From contig QJZR01000007.1 of NCBI GenBank assembly GCA_003246625.1, positions 32,667 to 96,666 on the forward strand: a stretch of DNA of 64,000 nt. The letters are read 5' to 3'. Within the stretch, counting starts at the first letter, position 1. Each line of letters opens with the position of its first letter. The position numbers were made by a program, and so were the translations under genes. Shown piece by piece: positions 36,430 to 44,897 of this stretch. The DNA comes from Alphaproteobacteria bacterium. GTDB lineage: Bacteria > Pseudomonadota > Alphaproteobacteria > Rhodospirillales > Rhodospirillaceae. The notes beneath the pieces are model-generated. The model had not been told where the DNA came from. It saw only the letters and a program-made list of their open reading frames with translations, and did no database searches.

Positions 36430-38160
36430 CTATTTCTTGGCGTGGGCATGGCCGTGGCCATGGTGCTTGTCGGTCTTCAGCAGCACCCATTGCTGCAGGA
36501 TCGACAGGCAGTTGGAGAACGCCCAGTAGATCACCAGGCCCGCCGCGAACTTCGCCATCATGAAGGTGAAGACGATCGGCAGCATCTGCATGATCTTCGC
36601 CTGGGTCGCGTCGGTCGGCGCGGGCGACATCTTCTGCAACAGCCACATGGTGATGCCCATGGCCAGGGGCCAGGCGCCCAGGTGCAGCATCTCCGGCGGC
36701 GTCCAGGGGATCAGGCCGAAGGCGGTGAAGACGTTGGTCGGGTCCGGCGCGGACAGGTCGTGGATCCAGCCATAGAACGGCGCGTGGCGCATTTCGATGG
36801 TGATGAACAGCACCTTGTAGAGGGCGAAGAACACCGGAATCTGCACCAGCATCGGCAGGCAGCCCGACATCGGGTTGGCCTTTTCGCGCTTGTAGAGGGC
36901 CATCATTTCCTGTTGCAGGCGGGCCTTGTCGTCCTTGTGGCGTTCCTGCAGCTTCTTCATCTCGGGCTGGACGCGCTTCATCGCGTTCATCGAGCGGTAG
37001 GACTTGTTGGCCAGCGGGAACATCACGGCGCGCAGCAGCAGCACGAAGATCAGGATGGCGATGCCGAAGTTGCCGACCATCTTGAACAGGTAGTCGAGGA
37101 TATAGAAGAACGGCTTGGCGAGGAAATAGAACCAGCCGAAGTCGATGGCGCGGTCGAACTTGTCGATGCCGAACTTCTCGGCGTAGTCGGCGATGGTGTG
37201 GACTTCCTTGGCGCCGACGAAGACGCGGTTGGTGATCTCGGCGGTGGCGCCGGCGGCGACGGTGACGCCCGCGGCCAGATAGTCCACCTGATAGCGGGGG
37301 GTGCCGCCGACGTCGCGATGGGTGAACTTGGCGTGCACCGGGGCCTTCTGGTCGAACAGCAGGGCGGTCAGCCAGTACTTGTCGGTGATGCCGACCCAGC
37401 CGCCGGTGGAGTCTTCCTCGAAGGCGCTCTTCTGCACCTTCTCGTAGGTGATTTCCTGCAACTTGCCGTCAAGCACGCCCAAGGGGCCTTCGTGCAGCAC
37501 CGAATAGCCCTCGAGGTGGGGCAGGCCGACGCGCGCGATCAGGCCGTAGGGATAGAGCGTCACTTCCTTGCCGGAATGGTTCTCGACCCGCTGGGTGACG
37601 GTGAAGACATAGCGGTCGTCGACGGCGACGGTGCGGATGAAGGTCAGGCCCTCGCCGTTGTCCCACCACAGTTCGACCGGGGTGGCCGGGGTCAGCTTGC
37701 TGCCGTTGGCCGACCAGACGGTGGCGGCGCCCGGCACCTTGACGGTGCGGTCGGCGGCGCTCCAGCCCATTTCGATGAAATAGGGCTTGGGCGCGCCCGA
37801 GGGCGACAGCAGCGAGACGTTGGGGCTGTCCGGCGCCTGGGTCTCGCGATAGGTGGCCAGGGTGATGTCGTCGAGGCGCGCGCCGGTCAGCGACAGCGAA
37901 CCGGTCAGGCGCGGCGCGGCGATGGCGACGCGGCCGCCCTCGGCGATCACCGCGGCGCGGGTTTTCGTCACCTTCACCGGCTGGGCGGGTTCCTCTCCGG
38001 CGGTGACGCCGCTCGGCGCCTTCGGCGCGGCGGCGGCGGACGTCTGTTCGGTGGGCGGCACACCCTGTTTCGGCGAGGTTTTCAAAAAGAAAAACTGGTA
38101 GCCGACCAGAATGGCGATGGAAATGACCACCGCGAGGATGACGTTGCGCTGTTCGGACAT
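36430..38160 (-). CDS. yidC: Membrane protein insertase YidC
   Basis: The 576-residue protein starts with one membrane helix (NVILAVVISIAILVGYQFFFL), followed by a Pro/Ala linker and a large periplasmic domain (about 80-345). The C-terminal insertase core has five hydrophobic segments (FYFLAKPFFYILDYLFKMVG; NPMSGCLPMLVQIPVFFALY; TMWLLQKMSP; TFMMAKFAAGLVIYWAFSN). The cytoplasmic tail is His- and Lys-rich (KHHGHGHAHAKK). It is in the normal gene order beside rnpA and rpmH. Confidence 0.96.
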   Translation of the reverse strand: MSEQRNVILAVVISIAILVGYQFFFLKTSPKQGVPPTEQTSAAAAPKAPSGVTAGEEPAQPVKVTKTRAAVIAEGGRVAIAAPRLTGSLSLTGARLDDITLATYRETQAPDSPNVSLLSPSGAPKPYFIEMGWSAADRTVKVPGAATVWSANGSKLTPATPVELWWDNGEGLTFIRTVAVDDRYVFTVTQRVENHSGKEVTLYPYGLIARVGLPHLEGYSVLHEGPLGVLDGKLQEITYEKVQKSAFEEDSTGGWVGITDKYWLTALLFDQKAPVHAKFTHRDVGGTPRYQVDYLAAGVTVAAGATAEITNRVFVGAKEVHTIADYAEKFGIDKFDRAIDFGWFYFLAKPFFYILDYLFKMVGNFGIAILIFVLLLRAVMFPLANKSYRSMNAMKRVQPEMKKLQERHKDDKARLQQEMMALYKREKANPMSGCLPMLVQIPVFFALYKVLFITIEMRHAPFYGWIHDLSAPDPTNVFTAFGLIPWTPPEMLHLGAWPLAMGITMWLLQKMSPAPTDATQAKIMQMLPIVFTFMMAKFAAGLVIYWAFSNCLSILQQWVLLKTDKHHGHGHAHAKK

Positions 38161-38169
38161 CGTGAAGGT

Positions 38170-38469
38170 CTACCCAGTGGTTCGATGAGGACGGGTGAAA
38201 AGCGGCGGCGCCTTGTCGGGCACCGGGTCGTAACCGGAACCGCCGAGCGGATGGCAGCGTCCGATGCGGCGGACGGTCAGCCACAGGCCGACCAGCGGGC
38301 CGTGCTTGTCGAAGGCTTCCAAGGCATAGGCCGAGCAGGTCGGCTGGAACCGGCAGCACGGGCCGATCAGCGGCGACACCACGTAGCGATAGGCATGCAC
38401 CGGCAGCTTGCAGCACCAGATCAGGGCGCGGCGCAAAAGCTGGGACGGGGACTGCCGGTCGGACGTCAT
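38170..38469 (-). CDS. yidD: Membrane protein insertion efficiency factor YidD
   Basis: The 99-residue protein shows the family core: [20 protein letters not shown], then [10 protein letters not shown] and [15 protein letters not shown]. YidD assists YidC at the membrane. It overlaps rnpA by 4 bases and precedes yidC by 9. The open frame extends upstream antisense to nothing real; the ATG at 38469 gives a normal length. Confidence 0.94.
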   Translation of the reverse strand: MTSDRQSPSQLLRRALIWCCKLPVHAYRYVVSPLIGPCCRFQPTCSAYALEAFDKHGPLVGLWLTVRRIGRCHPLGGSGYDPVPDKAPPLFTRPHRTTG

Positions 38470-38876
38470 GGCGTGCGGGTTCCGTTTTCCGATGGCTCGG
38501 CGGGCGCCTGTCCGCCCTCGGCGGAGCGATAGCGCCCCAGACGTTTTAAAGCGGTTTGCAAATCTTGCAACAACGCAGTGAAGGGACGGTCCACGGTTTG
38601 TGGCCGTCCGATCAGAACATAGTCGTATCCGGGCTCGGCGCGGGGAACCAGAATCAGGCGCGCCGCCTCGCGCAGGCGGCGCTTGGCGCGGTTGCGCAAA
38701 ACCGCGCCGCCGACCTTGCGGCTGGCGGTGAATCCCAGCCGCAGGGTATCGTCGCGGGCGCGGGCGGGCGGAGTCGCCACCGCCTGGACGACCAAGCCGG
38801 GCATCGCCCACTTGCGCCCCAGGCGCGCCGCGCGCAAAAAGTCGGCGCGGCGTTGCAATCTCAGGACCAGAGCCAT
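38466..38876 (-). CDS. rnpA: Ribonuclease P protein component
   Basis: RnpA binds the RNase P RNA and helps mature tRNA 5' ends. The 136-residue protein has the signature [19 protein letters not shown] and the start [13 protein letters not shown]. Its C-terminus is extended with a Glu/Pro-rich tail. The ATG at 38876 is chosen from the family start; the frame stays open further upstream through rpmH on another reading. It follows rpmH after 26 bases. Confidence 0.94.
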   Translation of the reverse strand: MALVLRLQRRADFLRAARLGRKWAMPGLVVQAVATPPARARDDTLRLGFTASRKVGGAVLRNRAKRRLREAARLILVPRAEPGYDYVLIGRPQTVDRPFTALLQDLQTALKRLGRYRSAEGGQAPAEPSENGTRTP

Positions 38877-38902
38877 GCCCGAAGTCCCGGTCAAGCCGAA
38901 AA

Positions 38903-39037
38903 TCAGGCGGACAGGCGCTTGCGGCCCTGGCGGCGGCGGTTGGCGATCACGCGGCGACCGCCGACGGTGGCCATACGCGAGCGGAAACCATGCCGACGCG
39001 CCCGGACCAATTTGCTGGGTTGATAGGTGCGTTTCAC
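38903..39037 (-). CDS. rpmH: 50S ribosomal protein L34
   Basis: A 44-codon gene starts at a GTG (39037) and encodes (M)[20 protein letters not shown] followed by [20 protein letters not shown] and LSA, the complete L34 sequence. AGAGGAG lies eight bases upstream of the GTG. It heads the rpmH-rnpA-yidD-yidC-engB operon. Confidence 0.97.
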   Translation of the reverse strand: MKRTYQPSKLVRARRHGFRSRMATVGGRRVIANRRRQGRKRLSA

Positions 39038-39207
39038 GCTTCCAACTCCTCTTTAACAGGGCATTCTTGCGAAGGAGCCGCCTTATAAAGTGAAGGTTCC
39101 GCCAAGTCAATGCGTATTCTCGATCCCGGTATTGCGCCGCCCCCTTGAGATGGGGGAGAATCGCTCCCACCTGAGCAGCAGGCGGCAACCGGACGAAGGG
39201 GGCGGCG

Positions 39208-39393
39208 ATGACGGCGATCGGCAATTGGATACTCGGCAGCCTGGCCTTCGGCCTGGGGCTTCTGGCGCTGCTGGCGTCCGCCCGCGCGCACGACGACTAT
39301 GTTTATGCCGTCGGCCTGATCGTCGCGGTCGGCTGCGGTTTCTTCGTGATGGGCGCGGTCAAGCAGACCTTCGACCGGGCCGACCGGCAATAA
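39208..39393 (+). CDS. Small two-helix membrane protein upstream of ccoN
   Basis: The 61-residue product has two hydrophobic helices (WILGSLAFGLGLLALLASA and VYAVGLIVAVGCGFFVMGAV) joined by a short loop RAHDDY, and a basic tail. GAAGGGGGCGGCG precedes the ATG. It lies 86 bases before ccoN on the same strand and could be an accessory oxidase or unknown membrane protein. I do not recognise the family; it is smaller than CcoS and has no CcoS motif. Confidence 0.6.
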   Translation: MTAIGNWILGSLAFGLGLLALLASARAHDDYVYAVGLIVAVGCGFFVMGAVKQTFDRADRQ

Positions 39394-39479
39394 AGCCTTG
39401 CGGCGAGGGGTGAAAAAACGCCGCGCGTGCCTACGTCTCTCAGCGGGGGGCGATCCCGCCACGCAGCAGGGTTGATCAG

Positions 39480-40931
39480 ATGACCGCAATACGTTCCGCC
39501 GAACCCTACCTCGAAGACATCGTCAAGAAATTCACCGTCGCCGCGGTGGCCTGGGGAATCGTCGGCTTTCTCGCCGGCGTCTTCATCGCCTTCCAGCTGG
39601 CCTTTCCGGTGCTCAACCTCGACCTGCCGTGGACCACTTTCGGCCGCCTGCGCCCGGTGCACACCTCGGCGGTGATCTTCGCCTTCGGCGGCAACGTCCT
39701 CATCGGCACCTCGTTCTACGTGGTGCAGCGCACCTGCCGCGCCTCGCTTTTCGGCGGCGAGCCCCTGGCCCGATTCGTCTTCTGGGGCTATCAGCTGTTC
39801 ATCGTGATGGCGGCGCTCGGCTATGTCATGGGGATCACCCAAAGCAAGGAATACGCCGAGCCGGAATGGTTCGTCGACCTGTGGCTGACCGTCGTCTGGG
39901 TCGCCTACCTCGCGGTTTTCGTCGGCACCATCCTGAAACGCACCGAACCCCACATCTACGTCGCCAACTGGTTCTACCTCGCCTTCATCGTCACCATCGC
40001 CCTGCTGCACATCGGCAACAACCTGGCGCTGCCGGTGTCGGTGTTCGGCGCGAAAAGCTACACCGCCTATTCCGGCGTGCAGGACGCGATGACCCAGTGG
40101 TGGTACGGCCACAACGCGGTGGGCTTCTTCCTCACCGCCGGGTTCCTGGCGATCATGTACTACTTCGTGCCGAAGCGGGCGGAACGGCCGGTCTATTCCT
40201 ACCGCCTGTCGATCGTCCACTTCTGGGCGCTGATCTTCCTCTACATCTGGGCGGGACCGCACCACCTGCACTACACCGCGCTGCCCGACTGGGCGCAGAC
40301 CCTCGGCATGGTGTTCTCGGTGATGCTGTGGATGCCCTCGTGGGGCGGCATGATCAACGGCATCATGACCCTGTCCGGCGCCTGGGAGAAACTGCGCACC
40401 GATCCGGTGCTGCGCTTCCTGGTCACCTCGGTCGCCTTCTACGGGATGAGCACCTTCGAAGGCCCGCTGATGTCGATCAAGGCGGTGAACTCGCTGTCCC
40501 ACTACACCGACTGGACGATCGGCCACGTGCATTCGGGGGCGCTCGGCTGGGTGGCGTTCATTTCCTTCGGCGCCCTTTATCACCTGGTGCCGGTGCTGTG
40601 GAAGCGGCCCGGCCTCTATTCCCTGCGCCTGGTCGGCACCCACTTCTGGATCGCCACCATCGGCATCGTCCTCTACATCACCGCGATGTGGATTTCCGGC
40701 ATCATGCAGGGGCTGATGTGGCGCGCCTACGACGAGTGGGGCTTCCTGCAGTATTCCTTCATCGAGACGGTCGAGGCGATGCATCCCTATTACGTGCTGC
40801 GCGCCCTGGGCGGGGTGCTGTTCCTCGCCGGTGCGGCGATCATGGTCTACAACATGATCCGCACGGTGCGGGGCGACGTGCGGGACGAACGCCCGTTCGA
40901 GGCGGCGCCCGGCGCCGTGGCGGCGGAGTAG
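39480..40931 (+). CDS. ccoN: cbb3-type cytochrome c oxidase subunit I
   Basis: CcoN holds haem b, the high-spin haem b3 and CuB, where oxygen is reduced. The 483-residue membrane protein has the invariant His residues in [46 protein letters not shown] and [14 protein letters not shown]. It is the first gene of ccoNOQPGH. This oxidase has high oxygen affinity, so the cell can respire under microoxic conditions. I see no clear FNR/FixK box in the 86 bases before it. Confidence 0.97.
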   Translation: MTAIRSAEPYLEDIVKKFTVAAVAWGIVGFLAGVFIAFQLAFPVLNLDLPWTTFGRLRPVHTSAVIFAFGGNVLIGTSFYVVQRTCRASLFGGEPLARFVFWGYQLFIVMAALGYVMGITQSKEYAEPEWFVDLWLTVVWVAYLAVFVGTILKRTEPHIYVANWFYLAFIVTIALLHIGNNLALPVSVFGAKSYTAYSGVQDAMTQWWYGHNAVGFFLTAGFLAIMYYFVPKRAERPVYSYRLSIVHFWALIFLYIWAGPHHLHYTALPDWAQTLGMVFSVMLWMPSWGGMINGIMTLSGAWEKLRTDPVLRFLVTSVAFYGMSTFEGPLMSIKAVNSLSHYTDWTIGHVHSGALGWVAFISFGALYHLVPVLWKRPGLYSLRLVGTHFWIATIGIVLYITAMWISGIMQGLMWRAYDEWGFLQYSFIETVEAMHPYYVLRALGGVLFLAGAAIMVYNMIRTVRGDVRDERPFEAAPGAVAAE

Positions 40932-40940
40932 GGGGCGCGA

Positions 40941-41672
40941 ATGGGAATCCTGAAACACCACGGCAAGATCGAACGCAACCTTCTGGCGCTGGTTCTCGGC
41001 ATCTTCGTCACCGTGTCGATCGGCGGCATCGTCGAGGTGCTGCCCCTGTTCACCATCGAATCGACGATCGAGAAGGTGCAGGGCATCCGCCCCTATTCGC
41101 CGCTGGAACTCGCCGGACGCAATATCTATGTGCGCGAGGGCTGCTATCTCTGCCACAGCCAGATGATCCGCCCCTTCCGCGACGAGGCGGAACGCTATGG
41201 CCACTATTCCCTGGCGGCGGAAAGCCTCTACGACCGGCCCTTCCAGTGGGGAAGCAAGCGCACCGGCCCGGATCTCGCCCGCGTCGGCGGCAAGTATTCC
41301 AACGAATGGCACGTCCGCCATCTGGTCAACCCGCGTTCGGTGGTGCCGGGCTCGGTGATGCCGGGCTATCCGCACCTGCTGTCCACGCCCCTGGCCGCCG
41401 ACGACATCGCCGACCACCTGAAGACCCTGAAAACCCTGGGCGACCCCTATTCCGACGAAATGATCCGCGAGGCGCGGGCCGACCTGGCGGCGCAGGCGGC
41501 GCCCGAGGCGGAGGTCGAGGGGCTGCTGAAACGCTATCCCAAGGCGGCGGTCGGCGACTTCGACGGCCAGCCCGGCCGCCTGACCGAAATGGACGCGGTG
41601 ATCGCCTATTTGCAGATGCTGGGCCGGATGGTGGACTTCACCAAGTTCGATCCGGCGGCGGCGGACCGCTGA
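40941..41672 (+). CDS. ccoO: cbb3-type cytochrome c oxidase subunit II (mono-haem)
   Basis: CcoO is a membrane-anchored mono-haem cytochrome c (243 residues). The anchor is [20 protein letters not shown], the haem site is [20 protein letters not shown], and the axial Met is in [13 protein letters not shown]. It passes electrons from CcoP to CcoN. The gene begins 9 bases after ccoN. Confidence 0.97.
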   Translation: MGILKHHGKIERNLLALVLGIFVTVSIGGIVEVLPLFTIESTIEKVQGIRPYSPLELAGRNIYVREGCYLCHSQMIRPFRDEAERYGHYSLAAESLYDRPFQWGSKRTGPDLARVGGKYSNEWHVRHLVNPRSVVPGSVMPGYPHLLSTPLAADDIADHLKTLKTLGDPYSDEMIREARADLAAQAAPEAEVEGLLKRYPKAAVGDFDGQPGRLTEMDAVIAYLQMLGRMVDFTKFDPAAADR

Positions 41673-41682
41673 GGAGGGCGCG

Positions 41683-41865
41683 ATGCAAGAAATCGTCGAA
41701 TTCCTGCGCTCGATCTGGGGCCTGTGGCTGATGAGCCTGTTTCTCGGCACGGTGGCCTGGGCCTATTGGCCGCGCAACCGCGACCGCTTCGCGGCGGCGG
41801 CGATGATCCCTCTGCGCGACGATCCGCCGCGGCAACCCCGGGGTCAGGGAGCGGAGCATGACTGA
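41683..41865 (+). CDS. ccoQ: cbb3 oxidase subunit CcoQ
   Basis: This 60-residue protein has one membrane helix (WGLWLMSLFLGTVAWAYWP) and a short polar tail. CcoQ stabilises the CcoP-CcoNO interaction. It overlaps ccoP by 8 bases and follows GAGGAGGGCGCG, a good ribosome site. Confidence 0.93.
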   Translation: MQEIVEFLRSIWGLWLMSLFLGTVAWAYWPRNRDRFAAAAMIPLRDDPPRQPRGQGAEHD

Positions 41866-42748
41866 GGACAAGAACGCCCCCAAGGACAAGGTCGCCGCCA
41901 AGGACGAAAAGGCCCCCCGCGCCCCCAAGACCATGGGGCACGAATGGGACGGCATCGCGGAATACAACAACCCGCTGCCGCGCTGGTGGGTGCTGGTGTT
42001 CATGGTCTGCATCGCCTGGGCGGTGGGCTACATGGTAGTGATGCCCTCGGTTCCCGGGGTGAAGGACTTCTTCGGCGGCACCGCCGGTTTCAGTTCGCGC
42101 GCCGGGGTGCGCGACGTCCTGGCCGAGACCGCGACGCAGCGCCAGGAATGGCTGAAGCCGATGGCCGACGCGCCGCTCGACGAAATCGTCGCCAATCCCG
42201 CCCTGCGCCAGATGGCGATGCGCGGCGGCGAGGTGATCTTCAAGGAAAACTGCGCGGCCTGCCACATGGTGGGCGGCGCGGGAACCAAGGGGTATCCCGC
42301 CCTGGTCGACGACGAATGGATCTGGGGCGGCAGCCTGACGGAAATCCAGCAGACCATCCGCCACGGCATCCGTTCCGGCGACCCCCTGGCGCGCACCGCC
42401 GAAATGCCCGCCTTCGGCCGCGACGGCCTGCTCACCCGCGCCGAGATCGGCCAGGTCGCCGACTTCGTCCTGGCGATGGCGGCGGGCAAGCCCGGCCCCG
42501 CCGCGGGTCAGGCGCTGTATCAGGCGAACTGCGCGGTCTGTCATGGCGAAAAGGGCGAGGGGATGAAGGAAACCGGCGCTCCCGCCCTCGACAACCGGAT
42601 CTGGCTCTATGGCGGCAGCCGCGCCGAGGTGATGGCGCAGATTTCCGTTCCCCGCCACGGCGTGATGCCGAACTGGGGCGGGCGCCTTTCCGACGTCGAG
42701 ATCAAGCAGCTTTCGGTCTACGTCCATTCCCTCGGCGGCGGTCAGTAA
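41858..42748 (+). CDS. ccoP: cbb3-type cytochrome c oxidase subunit III (di-haem)
   Basis: CcoP is the di-haem cytochrome c that receives electrons from soluble cytochromes. The 296-residue protein has a Lys-rich cytoplasmic start, one membrane helix (WWVLVFMVCIAWAVGYMVVM) and two haem sites, CAACHMVGG and CAVCHGEKGEG. It is translationally coupled to ccoQ. Confidence 0.97.
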   Translation: MTEDKNAPKDKVAAKDEKAPRAPKTMGHEWDGIAEYNNPLPRWWVLVFMVCIAWAVGYMVVMPSVPGVKDFFGGTAGFSSRAGVRDVLAETATQRQEWLKPMADAPLDEIVANPALRQMAMRGGEVIFKENCAACHMVGGAGTKGYPALVDDEWIWGGSLTEIQQTIRHGIRSGDPLARTAEMPAFGRDGLLTRAEIGQVADFVLAMAAGKPGPAAGQALYQANCAVCHGEKGEGMKETGAPALDNRIWLYGGSRAEVMAQISVPRHGVMPNWGGRLSDVEIKQLSVYVHSLGGGQ

Positions 42749-42761
42749 AGGTCTTCAGGTC

Positions 42762-44201
42762 ATGCCCGACGGTTCCTCCTCCGGTACGCAGGGGCGTTCC
42801 CTCTTCGCCGCGTCGCGCAAGGTGCACCCGCGCGCCGCGTCGGGGCATTTCCGCCGCCTGAAGACGCGGGTCTCGATTCTGCTGCTGGCCATCTATTTCG
42901 TCGCCCCCTGGATTCGCTGGGACCGCGGGCCGGGCGCGGCGGATCAGGCCATCCTCCTCGACATGTCGGGACGGCGCGGCTATTTCCTCGGCATCGAGAT
43001 CTGGCCGCAAGAGGTCTATTACCTCACCGGCCTTCTGGTGCTGGGCGCCATCGGCCTGTTCCTCGCCACCGCCCTGTTCGGCCGGGTGTGGTGCGGCTTC
43101 ACCTGCATTCAGACGGTGTTCACCGACCTGTTCGTCGCCGTCGAACGCGCGGTGGAGGGCGACCGCAACGCCCGCATCCGCCTCGACGCCGCCCCCTGGA
43201 GCGCGGGCAAGCTGGGCCGGAAGGCGCTGAAGAACGCCATCTGGCTGCTCATCGCGCTCTTCACCAGCTGGACCTGGCTGATCTATTTCTCCGACGCCTT
43301 CCAATCCACGCGGGACCTGTTCGCGGGCCGGACCTCGGGGTGGATGCTGTCGATGTGGGGGGTGTTCACCGCCTCCACCTTCCTGTTCGCGGGCTACGCG
43401 CGGGAACAGGTGTGCATCTACATGTGCCCGTGGCCGCGCTTCCAGTCGGCGATGTTCGACGAGGATTCGCTGATCGTCACCTACGAATCCTGGCGCGGCG
43501 AACCGCGCGGCAAGGCGCCGAAGGACGGCAACTTCGAAGGACGCGGCGACTGCATCGACTGCGGCCTGTGCGTGCAGGTCTGCCCCACCGGCATCGACAT
43601 CAGGAACGGCAGTCAGTTGGCCTGCATCGGCTGCGCCCTGTGCATCGACGCCTGCAACGGCGTGATGGCGAAGCTCGGGCGGCCCGCCAACCTGATCTCT
43701 TACGATTCGGTGACCAACCAGGTGGCGCGCGCCAAGGGTCGGCCCACCCGCCGCCGTCTGCTGCGGCCGCGCACCCTGATCTACGCCGGGGTGCTGCTGG
43801 CGGTGGCGCTGGGGCTGGTTTCGGTGCTCGCCACCCGGTCGCGGGAAAGCGTCAGCATCCAGCACGAACGCAGCCCGCTCTACGTGCGCCTGTCCGACGG
43901 TTCGGTGCGCAACGGCTACACGGTGAAGATTCAGAACATGCGGCGCACGGCGCAGGACTATCACCTCAGCCTCGCCGGCATCGACGGCGCCACCTTGACG
44001 GTGATCGGCTATGGCGACGAGGACGCGGATTCGGTGCGCCTGCCGGTGGCGGGCGACGCGGTGGGGACCTTCCGCGTTTACGTCACCGTGCCGCCCGAGG
44101 TCCGGCTGGGGCGCGAAACCTCCCTCGACTTCCTGTTCAACAACCTCGCGGCGGATCAGTTCCTGGTGCAGGGAACCATGTTCGCCGCTCCCCCGCCATG
44201 A
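42762..44201 (+). CDS. ccoG: cbb3 oxidase assembly protein CcoG (FixG/RdxA)
   Basis: CcoG is a membrane ferredoxin-like protein that takes part in copper reduction during cbb3 assembly. The 479-residue protein has five or so helices, the membrane Cys motif VWCGFTCIQTVFTD, and two [4Fe-4S] sites CIDCGLCVQVCPTGID and CIGCALCIDACNG. A C-terminal immunoglobulin-like domain follows. The stop overlaps with the possible first start of ccoH. Confidence 0.95.
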   Translation: MPDGSSSGTQGRSLFAASRKVHPRAASGHFRRLKTRVSILLLAIYFVAPWIRWDRGPGAADQAILLDMSGRRGYFLGIEIWPQEVYYLTGLLVLGAIGLFLATALFGRVWCGFTCIQTVFTDLFVAVERAVEGDRNARIRLDAAPWSAGKLGRKALKNAIWLLIALFTSWTWLIYFSDAFQSTRDLFAGRTSGWMLSMWGVFTASTFLFAGYAREQVCIYMCPWPRFQSAMFDEDSLIVTYESWRGEPRGKAPKDGNFEGRGDCIDCGLCVQVCPTGIDIRNGSQLACIGCALCIDACNGVMAKLGRPANLISYDSVTNQVARAKGRPTRRRLLRPRTLIYAGVLLAVALGLVSVLATRSRESVSIQHERSPLYVRLSDGSVRNGYTVKIQNMRRTAQDYHLSLAGIDGATLTVIGYGDEDADSVRLPVAGDAVGTFRVYVTVPPEVRLGRETSLDFLFNNLAADQFLVQGTMFAAPPP

Positions 44202-44212
44202 GGACCGGCGCG

Positions 44213-44713
44213 ATGACCCGCAGGCGCCCCGATGGCTGGTGGTATCCCTGGATCTTCGTTGCCGGGTTTCTGGTGGTGTTCGCGGTGAACGGGGCGATGC
44301 TGCACCTGGCCACCGCCACCTTCTCCGGCCTGTCGGTGGAAAAGGCCTTCGAGCGGGGCAACGCCTACAACGCCGAAATCGCCGCCGCGCGCGCCCAGGC
44401 GGCGCTGGGCTGGCAGGCCGACTTCGGCCTTGCCGCCAGCCGCATCGAGGCCGACGGCAGCCGCCGCGTCCGCCTGCGCCTGTCCGTCCGCGACGCCCTG
44501 GGCGCCCCGGTGGAAGGGCTTGCCGCGACGCTCGTCCTGGAGCGCCCGGCGGTGAAGGGCCATGACCGCGACCTCGTCCTCGCGGCGCGGGGCGACGGCG
44601 TCTATGCCGTGGAAACCGTGCTGCCGCTGAAGGGCCAATGGGAAGCGCGCCTGGTCGCCGGACGCGCGGGCGCGCCGCCCTTGCGCCTGCGCCGACGCAT
44701 CCAGGTGCCGTGA
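44213..44713 (+). CDS. ccoH: FixH/CcoH-family cbb3 oxidase assembly protein
   Basis: CcoH is a membrane-anchored assembly factor that associates with the forming cbb3 oxidase. The product (166 residues) has an N-terminal anchor (WIFVAGFLVVFAVNGAMLHL) and a periplasmic beta domain; the motif GWQADF is typical. The ATG at 44213 has GAGGA eight bases upstream. Another ATG at 44198 overlaps the ccoG stop and would add five residues. Repeat copy G begins directly after its TGA. Confidence 0.9.
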   Translation: MTRRRPDGWWYPWIFVAGFLVVFAVNGAMLHLATATFSGLSVEKAFERGNAYNAEIAAARAQAALGWQADFGLAASRIEADGSRRVRLRLSVRDALGAPVEGLAATLVLERPAVKGHDRDLVLAARGDGVYAVETVLPLKGQWEARLVAGRAGAPPLRLRRRIQVP

Positions 44714-44889
44714 AGGGAAAACGCCGCGAGGGGGCTTGGCCCCCTCGCGCACCCCATTCGTAAGGTTCTTGCGCGGAGCGCGATAAAGCCATCACGTGTC
44801 GTGACGATTGGCAGCCGCTTCGCGGCGAAAACCAAACGAATGGGAGGCGCGGAGGGTCCGCGACCCTCCGCAACGTTTGGTTTTTTTGG
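44714..44889. repeat. Dispersed palindromic intergenic repeat, copy G
   Basis: This copy sits inside the cco cluster, between ccoH and ccoI. It begins right at the ccoH stop with AGGGAAAACG and the hairpin GCGAGGGGGCTTGGCCCCCTCGC. The core (44767-44832) has the copy B orientation: TTGCGCGGAGCGCGATAA, ATCACGTGTCGTGA, GCAGCCGCTTCGCGGCGAAAA. It is framed by CCCCATTCG and CGAATGGG, and the right arm is GCGGAGGGTCCGCGACCCTCCGC. It ends 8 bases before the ccoI ATG. Confidence 0.85.
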
Positions 44890-44897
44890 GAAATCGC

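Noticed and set aside
39394..39479. FNR/FixK box expected before ccoN
   Set aside because: I looked for TTGAT-N4-ATCAA and close variants from 39040 to 39480 and found only TTGATCAGAT, which lacks the second half.
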